49,277 nucleotides of DNA from Embleya sp040605455 (GTDB lineage: Bacteria; Actinomycetota; Actinomycetes; Streptomycetales; Streptomycetaceae), in assembly GCF_040605455.1 (NCBI RefSeq), contig NZ_JBEXCV010000058.1:1-49277 (forward strand), read 5' to 3'. Below, piece after piece: positions 31,982 through 40,619 of this stretch; position 1 is the first letter of the stretch; every line of letters starts with the position of its first letter. Below the pieces are notes generated by a model that saw nothing but the letters and a program-made list of their open reading frames with translations, did no database searches and had not been told where the DNA came from. The position numbers and the translations under genes are program-made.

Positions 31982-33412
31982 GTGGCCGAGCGCGATGAGC
32001 CGGACCCGCATCGCTGGCAGGCGCTCGCGGTCTGTCTGATCGCGGGGTTCATCACCCTGCTGGACGTGTCGATCGTCAACGTCGCGCTGCCGTCCATCCG
32101 GGAGGGCCTCGGCGCGAGTGTGAGCGACATCCAGTGGGTGCTGTCCGGCTACGCGCTGACCTTCGGACTCGCCCTGGTACCGGCCGGCCGGATCGGCGAC
32201 GCGCGTGGTCGCCGGATGATGTTCATGACCGGCCTGGCCCTGTTCACCGGCGCCAGCGCGTTGTGCGGCGCGGCGCAGACGTCCCTGTGGCTGGTGTTGG
32301 CCCGGCTGCTTCAGGGCATCGCGGGCGGCATCCTCACGCCGCAGGTGTCCGCGCTGATCCAGCAGATGTTCTCCGGCCACGAACGCGGCCGCGCGTTCGG
32401 CATGTTCGGCACGGTGATCGGCATCTCCACGGCCGTCGGCCCACTGCTCGGCGGCCTGATCATCAAGGTGTTCGGCGCCGACGAGGGCTGGCGCTGGGTG
32501 TTCTACGTCAACCTTCCGATCGGCATCGTCGCCTTCGTGCTGGCCCGGCGGTTGTTGCCCGGTCCCGACCACGAGAGCCGGGCCTGCCTGCGCGATCTGG
32601 ATCCGATCGGGGTGCTCCTGCTCGGCTCCGGCGTGGTGTTGCTGCTGCTGCCACTGGTCGAGGCGCGCCAGTGGCAGGGCCCCGCCAAGTGGCTGCTGCT
32701 GCCGGCCGCGGCGGTGTTCTTCGGCGCCTTCGTACTGTGGGAGATCCGCCAGGGCCGGCGCGGTCGCAAACCGGTGGTCGACCTGGCGCTGTTCACGTTC
32801 CACTCGTACACACTCGGCCTGTTGGTGATGCTGTTCTACTTCGCCGGATTCACCTCGATCTTCTTCGTCTTCACCCTCTACCTCCAGTCCGGGTTGGGCT
32901 ACAGCGCGCTGCTCGCGGGCCTGGCGATCACCCCGTTCGCGCTCGGCTCGGCGGTGGGCGCGTCGATCGGCGGGCGACTGGTGAACCGGCTCGGCCACGC
33001 GCTGGTGACCGGTGGCCTGCTGATGGTCGTAGTGGGTCTGATCGGTGCGAACCTGGCGGTGTACGAGGTGCCGGGGCACCGGGTCGGCTGGGTACTGGTG
33101 GCGCCGCTGCTGTTCGCGGGTCTGGGCAGCGGAATGGTGATCTCGCCCAACCAGACGCTGACCCTGGCCGAGGTGCCGCCCGTGCAAGGCGGCGCCGCGG
33201 GCGGGGTGCTGCAGACCGGGCAGCGGATCGGCTCGGCGATGGGGATCGCGGCGGTCGGGTCGGTCTTCTTCTCTCGGCTGGCCGCCGACCAGGGCCGGGA
33301 CTGGGCCGGGCCGCTGCGCCACGGGCTGATGGTCTCGGTGGGCTTCGTGCTCGCGGCATTCGTGGTCGCCTTCCTGGACCTGCGCAAGGGCCGCGCCCTG
33401 ATGCCCCGGTAG
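31982..33412 (+). CDS. MFS drug exporter, DHA2 (EmrB/QacA) type
   Basis: A 476-residue major facilitator protein with about fourteen helices. Motif C-like FITLLDVSIVNVALPSI is in the first helix, motif A follows as PAGRIGDARGRRMMF, and LARLLQGIAGGILTPQ is typical of DHA2 members. It would export drugs or dyes by proton antiport. GTG 31982 is selected because GGAGG/GAGGGG is 9 nt upstream; the frame stays open to 31919 but the added residues are unconserved. No regulator gene is adjacent. Confidence 0.93.
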   Translation: MAERDEPDPHRWQALAVCLIAGFITLLDVSIVNVALPSIREGLGASVSDIQWVLSGYALTFGLALVPAGRIGDARGRRMMFMTGLALFTGASALCGAAQTSLWLVLARLLQGIAGGILTPQVSALIQQMFSGHERGRAFGMFGTVIGISTAVGPLLGGLIIKVFGADEGWRWVFYVNLPIGIVAFVLARRLLPGPDHESRACLRDLDPIGVLLLGSGVVLLLLPLVEARQWQGPAKWLLLPAAAVFFGAFVLWEIRQGRRGRKPVVDLALFTFHSYTLGLLVMLFYFAGFTSIFFVFTLYLQSGLGYSALLAGLAITPFALGSAVGASIGGRLVNRLGHALVTGGLLMVVVGLIGANLAVYEVPGHRVGWVLVAPLLFAGLGSGMVISPNQTLTLAEVPPVQGGAAGGVLQTGQRIGSAMGIAAVGSVFFSRLAADQGRDWAGPLRHGLMVSVGFVLAAFVVAFLDLRKGRALMPR

Positions 33413-33447
33413 CACCGCGCCTTCGGGGAGGCGTCCGCGCGACCCGG

Positions 33448-33453
33448 TAGCGT
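33448..33453 (+). promoter_or_regulatory. -10 box (TAGCGT) of the SUKH-like gene
   Basis: TAGCGT fits TANNNT and ends 6 nt before ATG 33460, in a gap of only 47 bp after the MFS gene. No Shine-Dalgarno lies between, so a leaderless transcript is likely. Confidence 0.45.
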
Positions 33454-33459
33454 CCGGGC

Positions 33460-34158
33460 ATGACTTTCGACATCCACGCGGCGCTGCCCGCCGCGCTCGC
33501 GGACCGGGCCGGAGCCTGGGAGTTCATCCGCGCGCTCGCCGCCGACCGGGCCAAGGCGATCGGGGCCGCGGACGGATACGACCCGGCGGAACTGGACGCG
33601 AGTGCCGCCCGACTGGGCGTGCGGTTGCCGACCGCGCTTCGGGAGCTGTACGACCTCCTGGGTCGGCGCGACGACCTGACGAGCAATCACGACGTGCTGC
33701 TGGCGCCGGACAAGCTCTACGTCGAGGACGGTGTGTTGGTCTTCCGCGAGGAGAACCAGGGCGTGGCGTGGTGGGGTGTGCGGCCCGATGGTGAGGATCC
33801 CGCGGTGCTCGCGAGGTACGACACGGCCGAGCCCTGGTCGGCCTGGCTGCCGCGATTGTCGGTCGCGGCGATGGAGATCGTGCTGTCCGAGATCCTGCTG
33901 TTCGACGACGAACTCGTCGAGGCGATCGAACTCGCTCCCGAGGAGGTCGACCAACTTCCGGAGGAGATGCGGGAGTTGGCTTTCCCCGGGTATCCCGAGT
34001 GCGAGGAGTCCGGGAACCGGGTGCGCTGGTTCACGAGTCCCGATCTGCTGGCCCGTTACGACGGGGGGATGGTCGTGTTCCGAGCGCGCACGGAAGAGGA
34101 CATGGAGTACTTCTTCGACGTGGTCTGCGGCGAGGACGAGGACGAGCCGGACGCTTGA
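33460..34158 (+). CDS. SMI1/KNR4 (SUKH)-like protein
   Basis: A 232-residue acidic soluble protein. The middle (ELDASAARLGVRLPTALRELYDLLG, then ...LYVEDGVLVFREENQGVAWWGV) matches the core of the SUKH/SMI1-KNR4 superfamily, whose members include immunity proteins against toxins and several regulators. There is no toxin gene next to it, so it may be an orphan immunity-like protein or have a housekeeping use. The C-terminus ends in a Glu/Asp run. It is downstream of the MFS gene but probably has its own leaderless promoter. Confidence 0.8.
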   Translation: MTFDIHAALPAALADRAGAWEFIRALAADRAKAIGAADGYDPAELDASAARLGVRLPTALRELYDLLGRRDDLTSNHDVLLAPDKLYVEDGVLVFREENQGVAWWGVRPDGEDPAVLARYDTAEPWSAWLPRLSVAAMEIVLSEILLFDDELVEAIELAPEEVDQLPEEMRELAFPGYPECEESGNRVRWFTSPDLLARYDGGMVVFRARTEEDMEYFFDVVCGEDEDEPDA

Positions 34159-34259
34159 ACCGGCGGCCCGAGACGCGGACGCACCCGGCGCCTTGGACGC
34201 GCCGAGGCCCGGCGCCCCCGCACGGGACGTCGAGCCTCGGCCGTATCCTCCGGTCCGGA

Positions 34260-36122
34260 TCAGGATTGGCTGTTGCGGAACGGCTCCTTCGGCTTGCCCA
34301 GGTTCGGCTTGCCGAGCACGTCCTTGGCCGACAGCGCGTAGATGCCGTGGTTGGTCAGCACCCACACGACGTTGCGGTCCCACTCGACGTAGACGCCGTG
34401 CGTCTGGTTGCCCATCGCCCACTCCGGGAAGGCGCCGTCCTCGGTCGGCCAGTCCCTGGTCTTGGTGCCGAACGCCTTGGGTACGAAGTACGCCTCGATC
34501 TCCGGTCGGGCCGGGTTCTTGACGTCGAAGACCTGGGCGCCCGCGTTGTAGAAGCCGTACACGAGTGTGCCGTCGTCGTGCCGGCCCGGGTTGGTGTAGT
34601 AGCCGGTGCGCTTGGGCCCGAAGCTGCCCCGGCGCTGGCAGTAGTCGGTGATCCCGGCCGACCTCGGCGGCGTGGGCCGGGGCAACCGGCCGACGATCCG
34701 CGGATTGGCCACGTCCCGCGCGTCGATCTGGTAGATCGGCTTGTACGGCTCGTAGCAGTCCTCGGTCAGCGGGTAGCCGGAGAGGTAGATCATCCCGGTC
34801 TTCTCGTACTGCGACACGTCGATGTTGTCGCCCTCGGTGCCCGCCACCGACGGCGGCAGGTCCACGTGGCCCACCTGACGCATCCTCGCCGGGTCCGAGA
34901 TGTCGAGGATGGTCATGCCCAGGCCGCCCTGGACCGCGAAGCCGTACCGGCCGCCCTGCTCGACCGACTTGGGGACGAACAGCGACATCCGCGCGCCCAG
35001 CCAGCTGGTGCGGTTGCCGCAGCGCGGGTTCCTCGCGTACGCGTCGTCCTCGCCGGTGACCTGACCGGGCAGGTGCCAGGTGTCCAGCAGCTTCGGCCCG
35101 GTCGGGTCGGACATGTCGTAGGACTGGTAGCCGGCCGAGTGCAGGTTGGTCGGGTACTCGGTATTGGCGAAGGTGTCGTTCGGCGCGACGGCGATGAACA
35201 TGTACTTGCCGCCGTCCCAGTACGGCACGTCCAGCGAACCGGAACCCTGCTGGGCTTTGGTCGGGTCGCTGTTCAGCGGGTTCGGCTGGGTCGAGTCGGT
35301 GCTGACGGTCGAGATCAGCCGCCAATCGGCCTTCCTGGGTCCGTCCAGGCGATAGACCTTGAAGCCCTTGAGCCCGGGCTTTCCGCGCAGCTTGGCCACG
35401 CCCTCCGGGTTGCCGTACTTGTCGTGGCCCGGCTCGTCGGTCAGTTCGCTGATCTGCCGCTTGTCCTCGAAGGACTGCACCATCACGTAGGCGTTCAGCC
35501 GCTTGTTCCACTGGATCGTGGACGCGCCCCAGTAATCGCCCGCCGCCCAGGTGCCGTTGGCCTTGAGCTCGTCGCCGCCCACGTCCTCGCGGGACATCCT
35601 CTCCACCACCGTGACGTGTGTGACGTCGGTGATGTCGTAGACGCGACCCTCGGAACGGTCGTACTGGAACATGTACCGGCGCCCGCCGAAGTCGACGATG
35701 TTCTGCCACGTGTGGAAGAAGTCCGGGGTGAAGTCGTAGCCCTCGTAGGCGGCTTCGACGTTCATGTTCTTCACGTACTGCCTGCCGTCGTAGTCGGCGC
35801 GGCGCCCCGGGAAGGGGTGCGGGTTCTCCTCGTCGAGCGGGGTGGACGCGGGAGCCAGGAACGAGCCGTCGAGTTGCATGCCGTACGCGTTCGGGTCGGC
35901 CGGCTGCGGTCGGCGCTCCTGGCATACGAACGGAATGTTCGGGTCCTGCGCGGTACCCGCGGCGTTCGCGGTGTGCGGCGCGGAGCCGGCGGCGGTGCGG
36001 CCGGGGTCGCCCAGGTAGGTGCTGCCGGTGACGGCGACCAGGGCGGCCAGCGCGACCGCGCCGGACCTGCCGTATCCGCGGGATCTGCCGGCCCTGCTGC
36101 CGAGGGTGGGTGTGCGGCGCAT
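34260..36122 (-). CDS. Secreted LVIVD-repeat beta-propeller-like protein
   Basis: A 620-residue exported protein. A basic N-terminus is followed by the signal peptide hydrophobic core VALAALVAVTGSTYLG, cut around residue 45-50. The mature part has repeated beta segments with the LVIVD-like wording: VYDITDVTHVTVVERM, SYDMSDPTGPKLLDTW, TILDISDPARMRQVGHV, QIDARDVANPRIVGRL and QVFDVKNPARPEIEAYF, spaced as in a propeller. No catalytic motif is visible; it may bind or sense extracellular molecules. ATG 36122 has GGAAGG 8 nt upstream. The frame is open well upstream but unconserved. Confidence 0.85.
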   Translation of the reverse strand: MRRTPTLGSRAGRSRGYGRSGAVALAALVAVTGSTYLGDPGRTAAGSAPHTANAAGTAQDPNIPFVCQERRPQPADPNAYGMQLDGSFLAPASTPLDEENPHPFPGRRADYDGRQYVKNMNVEAAYEGYDFTPDFFHTWQNIVDFGGRRYMFQYDRSEGRVYDITDVTHVTVVERMSREDVGGDELKANGTWAAGDYWGASTIQWNKRLNAYVMVQSFEDKRQISELTDEPGHDKYGNPEGVAKLRGKPGLKGFKVYRLDGPRKADWRLISTVSTDSTQPNPLNSDPTKAQQGSGSLDVPYWDGGKYMFIAVAPNDTFANTEYPTNLHSAGYQSYDMSDPTGPKLLDTWHLPGQVTGEDDAYARNPRCGNRTSWLGARMSLFVPKSVEQGGRYGFAVQGGLGMTILDISDPARMRQVGHVDLPPSVAGTEGDNIDVSQYEKTGMIYLSGYPLTEDCYEPYKPIYQIDARDVANPRIVGRLPRPTPPRSAGITDYCQRRGSFGPKRTGYYTNPGRHDDGTLVYGFYNAGAQVFDVKNPARPEIEAYFVPKAFGTKTRDWPTEDGAFPEWAMGNQTHGVYVEWDRNVVWVLTNHGIYALSAKDVLGKPNLGKPKEPFRNSQS

Positions 36123-36629
36123 CTGACGAACCTTCCGACACGGGACAATGACGGGGAAGTGCGCTTGCGTGGGGCGGTGTCGCGCGGGAGCGGGCCGAGA
36201 CGGGTTCGGCCCGCCGCCGATCCGGCGGGGCAATACGGCGAGCGCGCCGTGATGGCCGGCCGAACCGCCCTCGTCACCTCTTCGCAGGCGAAGTGCACCT
36301 TCTGCGAAGGGACCCGACCGTGACCCCGGATGCTCCGGTGTCACCGCGCGTTGGTCGAGGACCGCGGTGTCGACGGACCGATCCGCTCCGCCGCGCGGAA
36401 CGGGTCGGCGTCGTGGCCGAACAACAACGGCGTGCCCAACTCGACCCGGCACCCGTACCCGGTGCCGTGCCTGCGACATCGGGTGGATGGCTCGTCAAGA
36501 AGCGGTCGCCACGTGCATGATGGCTGCGCCGGCGCATGTCCATCCAATGCCGATCCGGTGCCATTGCATCACCAAACAGGTATGCGTGCCCGTGCGGTAC
36601 GCAGCACCGAACCGGTACGGGGAGCCTGC
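36123..36629. other. 507-bp divergent intergenic region
   Basis: It separates the LVIVD gene (minus) and a LysR gene (plus). Open frames here are shadows. A TGCGT-N11-ACGCA inverted repeat (36583-36603) ends 27 bp before the LysR start and is a plausible LysR-type site. The interval around 36530-36600 is slightly lower in GC. Nothing else is seen. Confidence 0.4.
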
Positions 36630-37577
36630 GTGGACCTACTCGACGGACGCCTGAAGTTCCGGCATCTGACCCTGATCACGGCGATCGCCGCGCACGGGGG
36701 AGTCAGCCGCGCGGCCGAGGCACTGCACCTGACCCAGCCCGCCGCGACCCGCACTCTGCGCGAGTTGGAGACGATGGTCGGCGTCCCGCTGTTCGAGCGT
36801 GGCCCGCACGGGATGAGTCCCACGCTCTACGGCGACGCCCTGGTCGCCCATGCGCGGGTGATCCTGGCCGAGGTGCGCCGGGCGGGCGACCACATCGCGA
36901 GCCTGCGCGAGGGACAGACCGGTACGGTCACCGTCGGCACGCTGCTCGCGGGCACCAGCGTGCTGCTGCCGCGCGCGGTGTCCGCGCTCAAGCGGGACCG
37001 ACCCGGAATCACCGTGATCGTCCGCGAGGCCACCTACGACGTGCTGTATCCGCAACTGCTCGCCGGCGAGATCGATGTCGTGGTCGGCCGGCTCGGCCGG
37101 GCCGAGGACGCCGGGCGGGTACGGCAGACAGCGCTGTATCGCGAGCCGATCCGACTGGTGGTCCGGCGCGACCACCCGCTCATGGAAACCGCGCGCGTGC
37201 TCGCCGACACGATCGCGCACCCGTGGATCCTGCCGCTCGAACAGACGGCTCTGCGCAGCGAGTTGGCCCAGCTGTTCACGCGCAGCGGGCTACCGCTGCC
37301 GGCCGACCGGGTCGAGTGCACCTCGATCCTGACCGTGCGGGCGCTGTTGCTGGCCACCGACATGATCGCCGCGCTGCCCGAACTCGTGGTCACCGGTGAC
37401 GAGCGGCTCGCGGTGCTGCCGGTGCCGCTGGAGTCGGTGCGCCGCACGGTGGGCACCACGCTGATGGCGGACCGGACGCCGACGCCGGCGGTGAGCGCGT
37501 TCCTCGCCTGTATCGGCGATCAGGCGGTGGCGCTGCGGGCCGCGCTCGGCGAGGAGGCGGCACTCGACCCGGACTGA
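36630..37577 (+). CDS. LysR-family transcriptional regulator (GbpR/PcaQ-like)
   Basis: A 315-residue LysR regulator. The helix-turn-helix is LTLITAIAAHGGVSRAAEALHLTQPAATRTLRELE at about 8-45, and the effector domain begins TVTVGTLLAGTSVLLPRAV. The wording AAEALHLTQPAATR and the LKFRHL start resemble regulators of the GbpR/PcaQ group for sugar or aromatic-acid genes. GTG 36630 is chosen because GGAG lies 5 nt upstream and the family start MDLLDGRLKFRHL fits. The divergent LVIVD gene or the downstream desaturase could be targets. Confidence 0.9.
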   Translation: MDLLDGRLKFRHLTLITAIAAHGGVSRAAEALHLTQPAATRTLRELETMVGVPLFERGPHGMSPTLYGDALVAHARVILAEVRRAGDHIASLREGQTGTVTVGTLLAGTSVLLPRAVSALKRDRPGITVIVREATYDVLYPQLLAGEIDVVVGRLGRAEDAGRVRQTALYREPIRLVVRRDHPLMETARVLADTIAHPWILPLEQTALRSELAQLFTRSGLPLPADRVECTSILTVRALLLATDMIAALPELVVTGDERLAVLPVPLESVRRTVGTTLMADRTPTPAVSAFLACIGDQAVALRAALGEEAALDPD

Positions 37578-37946
37578 GCGTCACGGCCGCGCCACCGGAC
37601 ATCGTGTTCGAGCGTATGTCGGCCGGTGTGCAGCGGGCCGCGGGTCGCGGCGCAACGGTACAGGTCGGTCGATTCCGGGATATTCGCCGGCGGAACGGGT
37701 AGCCGGCACCCCGATCAAGGTGCGACAGTTCGAATAACGCGGCGACGGTGCCCAGACCCGTGCCGGCTCTTACCGGATCGCGCCGCGTGTGTCCATGGTG
37801 CTCGACCCCCTCACGGGGGGCGCAGCCTGCCCCCGCAACAGGGGGGCTTGTCGGATCGTCCTTCGGACGGGCGGTCAATAGCGTCGAGATGGCGCCAAGC
37901 CACCGCGCTCAGCCGACCACCCTTCTCCCAGATACCGGGACGTCCC
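37578..37946 (+). promoter_or_regulatory. Desaturase leader with three consecutive hairpins
   Basis: The last 140 bases of this 369-bp gap contain three small stems in a row: CCCCC/GGGGG around TCAC (37806-37819), GCCCCC/GGGGGC around GCAACA (37829-37847), and CGTCC/GGACG (37857-37869). Two near-identical C5/G5 stems could also pair alternatively. They may terminate the LysR transcript or form a regulatory leader for the desaturase. No known riboswitch class fits. Confidence 0.35.
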
Positions 37947-39011
37947 ATGACCTTGACCGCACCCACTCTGGACAATCCGGAGATATCTCCGCCACCACGT
38001 CGGGGCAGCGACTTCGCGCCGCTGCTCGCCGACCTCAAGGCGGCCGGACTGCTGGAGCGGCGCACCGCCTGGTACGCCCGGATGATCGGCCTGAACCTGC
38101 TCTTCCTGCTCGGTTCCTGGGCCGCGGTCGTGTGGGTGGGCGACTCGTGGTGGCAGCTCGCCATGGCCGTTCCGGTCGCGCTGTTCACCACGCGCGCCTC
38201 CTTCGTCGGCCACGACGCCGGCCACCAGCAGATCGCCCGCACCGCCCGCACCCACCGCGCGCTCGCGCTGCTGCACGGCAATCTGCTGATGGGAATGAGC
38301 TGCGGGTGGTGGAACGCGAAGCACAACAAGCACCACGCCAACCCGAACCATCTGGAGAAGGACCCCGACGTCGCGGTCGGCGTGCTGGTCTGGGATGCCG
38401 ACCAGACCGGCGGTCGCACCGGCCTGATGGGCTGGCTGACCCGGCACCAGGCCCGGCTGTTCTTTCCGCTGCTGCTGCTCGAAGGGCTCAACCTCAAGGT
38501 CAACGGCCTGATGGCGCTCAAGGAGCGGACCCCGCGCGAGCGCCTGGTGGAGGGCTCGGTCCTGGCCGTGCACTACGCCGTGTACGTCTCGGTGCTGCTG
38601 ATCGCGATGTCCCCGGTCAAGGCGCTGGTCTTCGTCCTGGTCACGCACGCGCTGCTCGGCCTGCACCTGGGCATGGCGTTCGCGCCCAACCACAAGGGCA
38701 TGCCGGCGCCCGAGTCCGGCGTGAAGTGGGACCACCTGCGGCGTCAGGTGCTGACCTCGCGCAACGTCGAGGGCGGCCCGGTCACCGACTGGATGCTCGG
38801 CGGGCTGAACTACCAGATCGAACACCACCTGGTGCCGAACCTGCCGCGGGTGAACCTGCGAAAGGCGCAGCCGATCGTGCGCGCGCACTGCGCCCGGCTC
38901 GGCGTGCCCTACCTGGAGACGAGCCTGGTGCGGTCCTACCGGCAGGCGCTGGGCCACATGCACGACGTGGGTGCCTCGCTGCGCGCCGAGCGGACCGGGC
39001 GCGCGGGCTAG
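37947..39011 (+). CDS. Membrane fatty-acid desaturase
   Basis: A 354-residue membrane-bound di-iron desaturase. The three histidine boxes are present: HDAGHQ (H-x3-H), HNKHHANP (H-x2-HH) and QIEHHLVPN (H-x2-HH). Hydrophobic segments flank them (LLFLLGSWAAVVWVG, and VSVLLIAMSPVKALVFVLVTHALLGLHLGMAF). It would introduce a double bond into acyl chains, adjusting membrane fluidity. ATG 37947 is inferred from the natural N-terminus MTLTAPTLDNPEIS; the ribosome binding site is poor (GGGA). The hairpin leader upstream may regulate it. Confidence 0.93.
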   Translation: MTLTAPTLDNPEISPPPRRGSDFAPLLADLKAAGLLERRTAWYARMIGLNLLFLLGSWAAVVWVGDSWWQLAMAVPVALFTTRASFVGHDAGHQQIARTARTHRALALLHGNLLMGMSCGWWNAKHNKHHANPNHLEKDPDVAVGVLVWDADQTGGRTGLMGWLTRHQARLFFPLLLLEGLNLKVNGLMALKERTPRERLVEGSVLAVHYAVYVSVLLIAMSPVKALVFVLVTHALLGLHLGMAFAPNHKGMPAPESGVKWDHLRRQVLTSRNVEGGPVTDWMLGGLNYQIEHHLVPNLPRVNLRKAQPIVRAHCARLGVPYLETSLVRSYRQALGHMHDVGASLRAERTGRAG

Positions 39012-39054
39012 GAGCTCCGTCGGCAAACTGGCGGAGAAAGATGCCCGAAGACGA

Positions 39055-39083
39055 TTGATGTGTTCTACATCTATCTCTAGGGT
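39055..39083 (+). promoter_or_regulatory. Promoter with embedded operator for the second MFS gene
   Basis: TTGATG (39055-39060) and TAGGGT (39078-39083) form a -35/-10 pair with exactly 17 bp between. A GATGT/ACATC inverted repeat (39057-39071) overlaps the -35 and spacer, so a TetR- or MarR-type repressor could block it. The MFS GTG start lies 39 bp after the -10. Confidence 0.5.
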
Positions 39084-39122
39084 GGGGCCGACCATCCCCT
39101 TCCCCACCCAGGAGCGCGTCCC

Positions 39123-40619
39123 GTGGCCGGCCCCGCCTCAACCCCGCAGGACCCGCGACAACGTTTCCTGGTACCGGTCCTGGGCTCCTGTGGCATTGTC
39201 GCCGCGCTCATGCAGACCGTGGTGGTACCGCTGCTCCCGGACCTGCCCGCGCTGACCGGCAGCTCGGCGTCGACGGTCAGCTGGACGGTCACCGCGACCC
39301 TGCTCAGCGGCTCGGTGTGCACGCCGCTGCTCGGTCGGGCGGGCGACATGTTCGGCAAGAAGCGCATGCTGGTCGTGGCGATGAGCGTGCTCTCGATCGG
39401 CTCGGTGATGTGCGCGCTGACCTCGGACATCGGCGTACTGATCGTCGGCCGCACCCTCCAGGGCATGGCCACCGCCGTGGTCCCGCTGGGGATCAGCATC
39501 CTGCGCGACGAATTGCCGCCGGCCAAGGTCGGCGGCGGCGTCGCGATGATGAGTTCGACACTGGGCATCGGCGCGGCCGTCGGCCTGCCACTGGCGGGCC
39601 TGGTCGTGGACCACGCCGACTGGCACGCGATGTTCTGGGGCGCCACCGCGCTCGCGCTGCTGGTCCTGGGGCTGGTCCTGCTGGTCGTCCGCGAATCGCC
39701 GGTACGCAGTCCCGGCCGGTTCGACGTGGTCGGCTCGCTCGGCCTGGCCGCGTTCCTGGTCTGCCTGCTGCTCGCGGTGTCCAAGGGCACCGCCTGGGGC
39801 TGGACGAGCGCCCGCACACTGAGCCTGCTGGGTGCCGCCGTGCTGATCCTGCTCGCGTGGGGGATGCACCAGTGGCGGGTGGGCACCCCGCTGGTGGACC
39901 TGCGGGTGACCGCGCGACCGGCGGTGCTGCTGCCCAACATCGCCGCGCTGTTCATCGGCTTCTCGTTCTACGCGAACAGCCTCTCCACCGCCCAACTGGT
40001 GCAGACGCCGAAGGAGAGCGGCTACGGACTGGGCGTCTCGGTCGCGATCGGCGGCCTGTGCCTGCTGCCCGGCGGGGTGATGATGGTCGTGCTCTCGCCG
40101 ATCTCCACCCGACTGACCGCCACCCGAGGACCCAGGTTCTGCCTCGGTGTCGGTGCGATCCTGCTCGGCCTGGGCTATGTGGTGCGGATCTTCACGAGCC
40201 ACGAGTTGTGGACCATCATCATGGGCGCGACCGTCGTCGCCTCCGGCACGGCGATGTGCTACTCGGCGCTGCCGATGCTGGTCATCCGGGCCATCCCCGC
40301 CGCGCAGACCGCCGCAGCCAACGGCATCAACGCGCTGATGCGCACGATCGGCCAGGCCGTGTGCAGCGCGGTGGTGGCAGCCGTGCTCACGTCGTACACG
40401 ATGTCCGTCGGCGGCCACGTGCTGCCCACCCTGCACGCCTACATGGTCGTCTTCGTGATCGCCGGCATCGTGGCCGGCTGCGCGCTGGTCGCGTGCCTGT
40501 GCATTCCCGAGCCCGCAGGCCCGACGGCCGTGCCGGTCCCGCCCGAATCGGCGGGCTCCGACCGGGCCGTCGAGCCCCGATCCATCGCGGCTACGCCGGA
40601 CCCAACCGGTCGAACATGA
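39123..40619 (+). CDS. MFS multidrug exporter, DHA2-like
   Basis: A 498-residue major facilitator protein with about fourteen helices. Features: TVVVPLLPDLPALTGSSASTVSWTVTATLL in the first helices, the motif-A loop GRAGDMFGKKRMLVV, and GRTLQGMATAVVPLGIS. The closing part is a cytoplasmic Pro/Ala-rich tail. GTG 39123 has AGGAG 8 nt upstream, and a promoter with a palindrome precedes it, suggesting repressor control without a neighbouring repressor gene. Its 3' end overlaps the converging solute-binding gene by 29 bp. Confidence 0.93.
   Translation: MAGPASTPQDPRQRFLVPVLGSCGIVAALMQTVVVPLLPDLPALTGSSASTVSWTVTATLLSGSVCTPLLGRAGDMFGKKRMLVVAMSVLSIGSVMCALTSDIGVLIVGRTLQGMATAVVPLGISILRDELPPAKVGGGVAMMSSTLGIGAAVGLPLAGLVVDHADWHAMFWGATALALLVLGLVLLVVRESPVRSPGRFDVVGSLGLAAFLVCLLLAVSKGTAWGWTSARTLSLLGAAVLILLAWGMHQWRVGTPLVDLRVTARPAVLLPNIAALFIGFSFYANSLSTAQLVQTPKESGYGLGVSVAIGGLCLLPGGVMMVVLSPISTRLTATRGPRFCLGVGAILLGLGYVVRIFTSHELWTIIMGATVVASGTAMCYSALPMLVIRAIPAAQTAAANGINALMRTIGQAVCSAVVAAVLTSYTMSVGGHVLPTLHAYMVVFVIAGIVAGCALVACLCIPEPAGPTAVPVPPESAGSDRAVEPRSIAATPDPTGRT

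Noticed and set aside
32899..36141. Minus-strand open frame of 1,080 codons across MFS, SUKH and LVIVD genes
   Set aside because: Shadow frame; the real LVIVD gene occupies a different minus-strand frame with a signal peptide and a Shine-Dalgarno.
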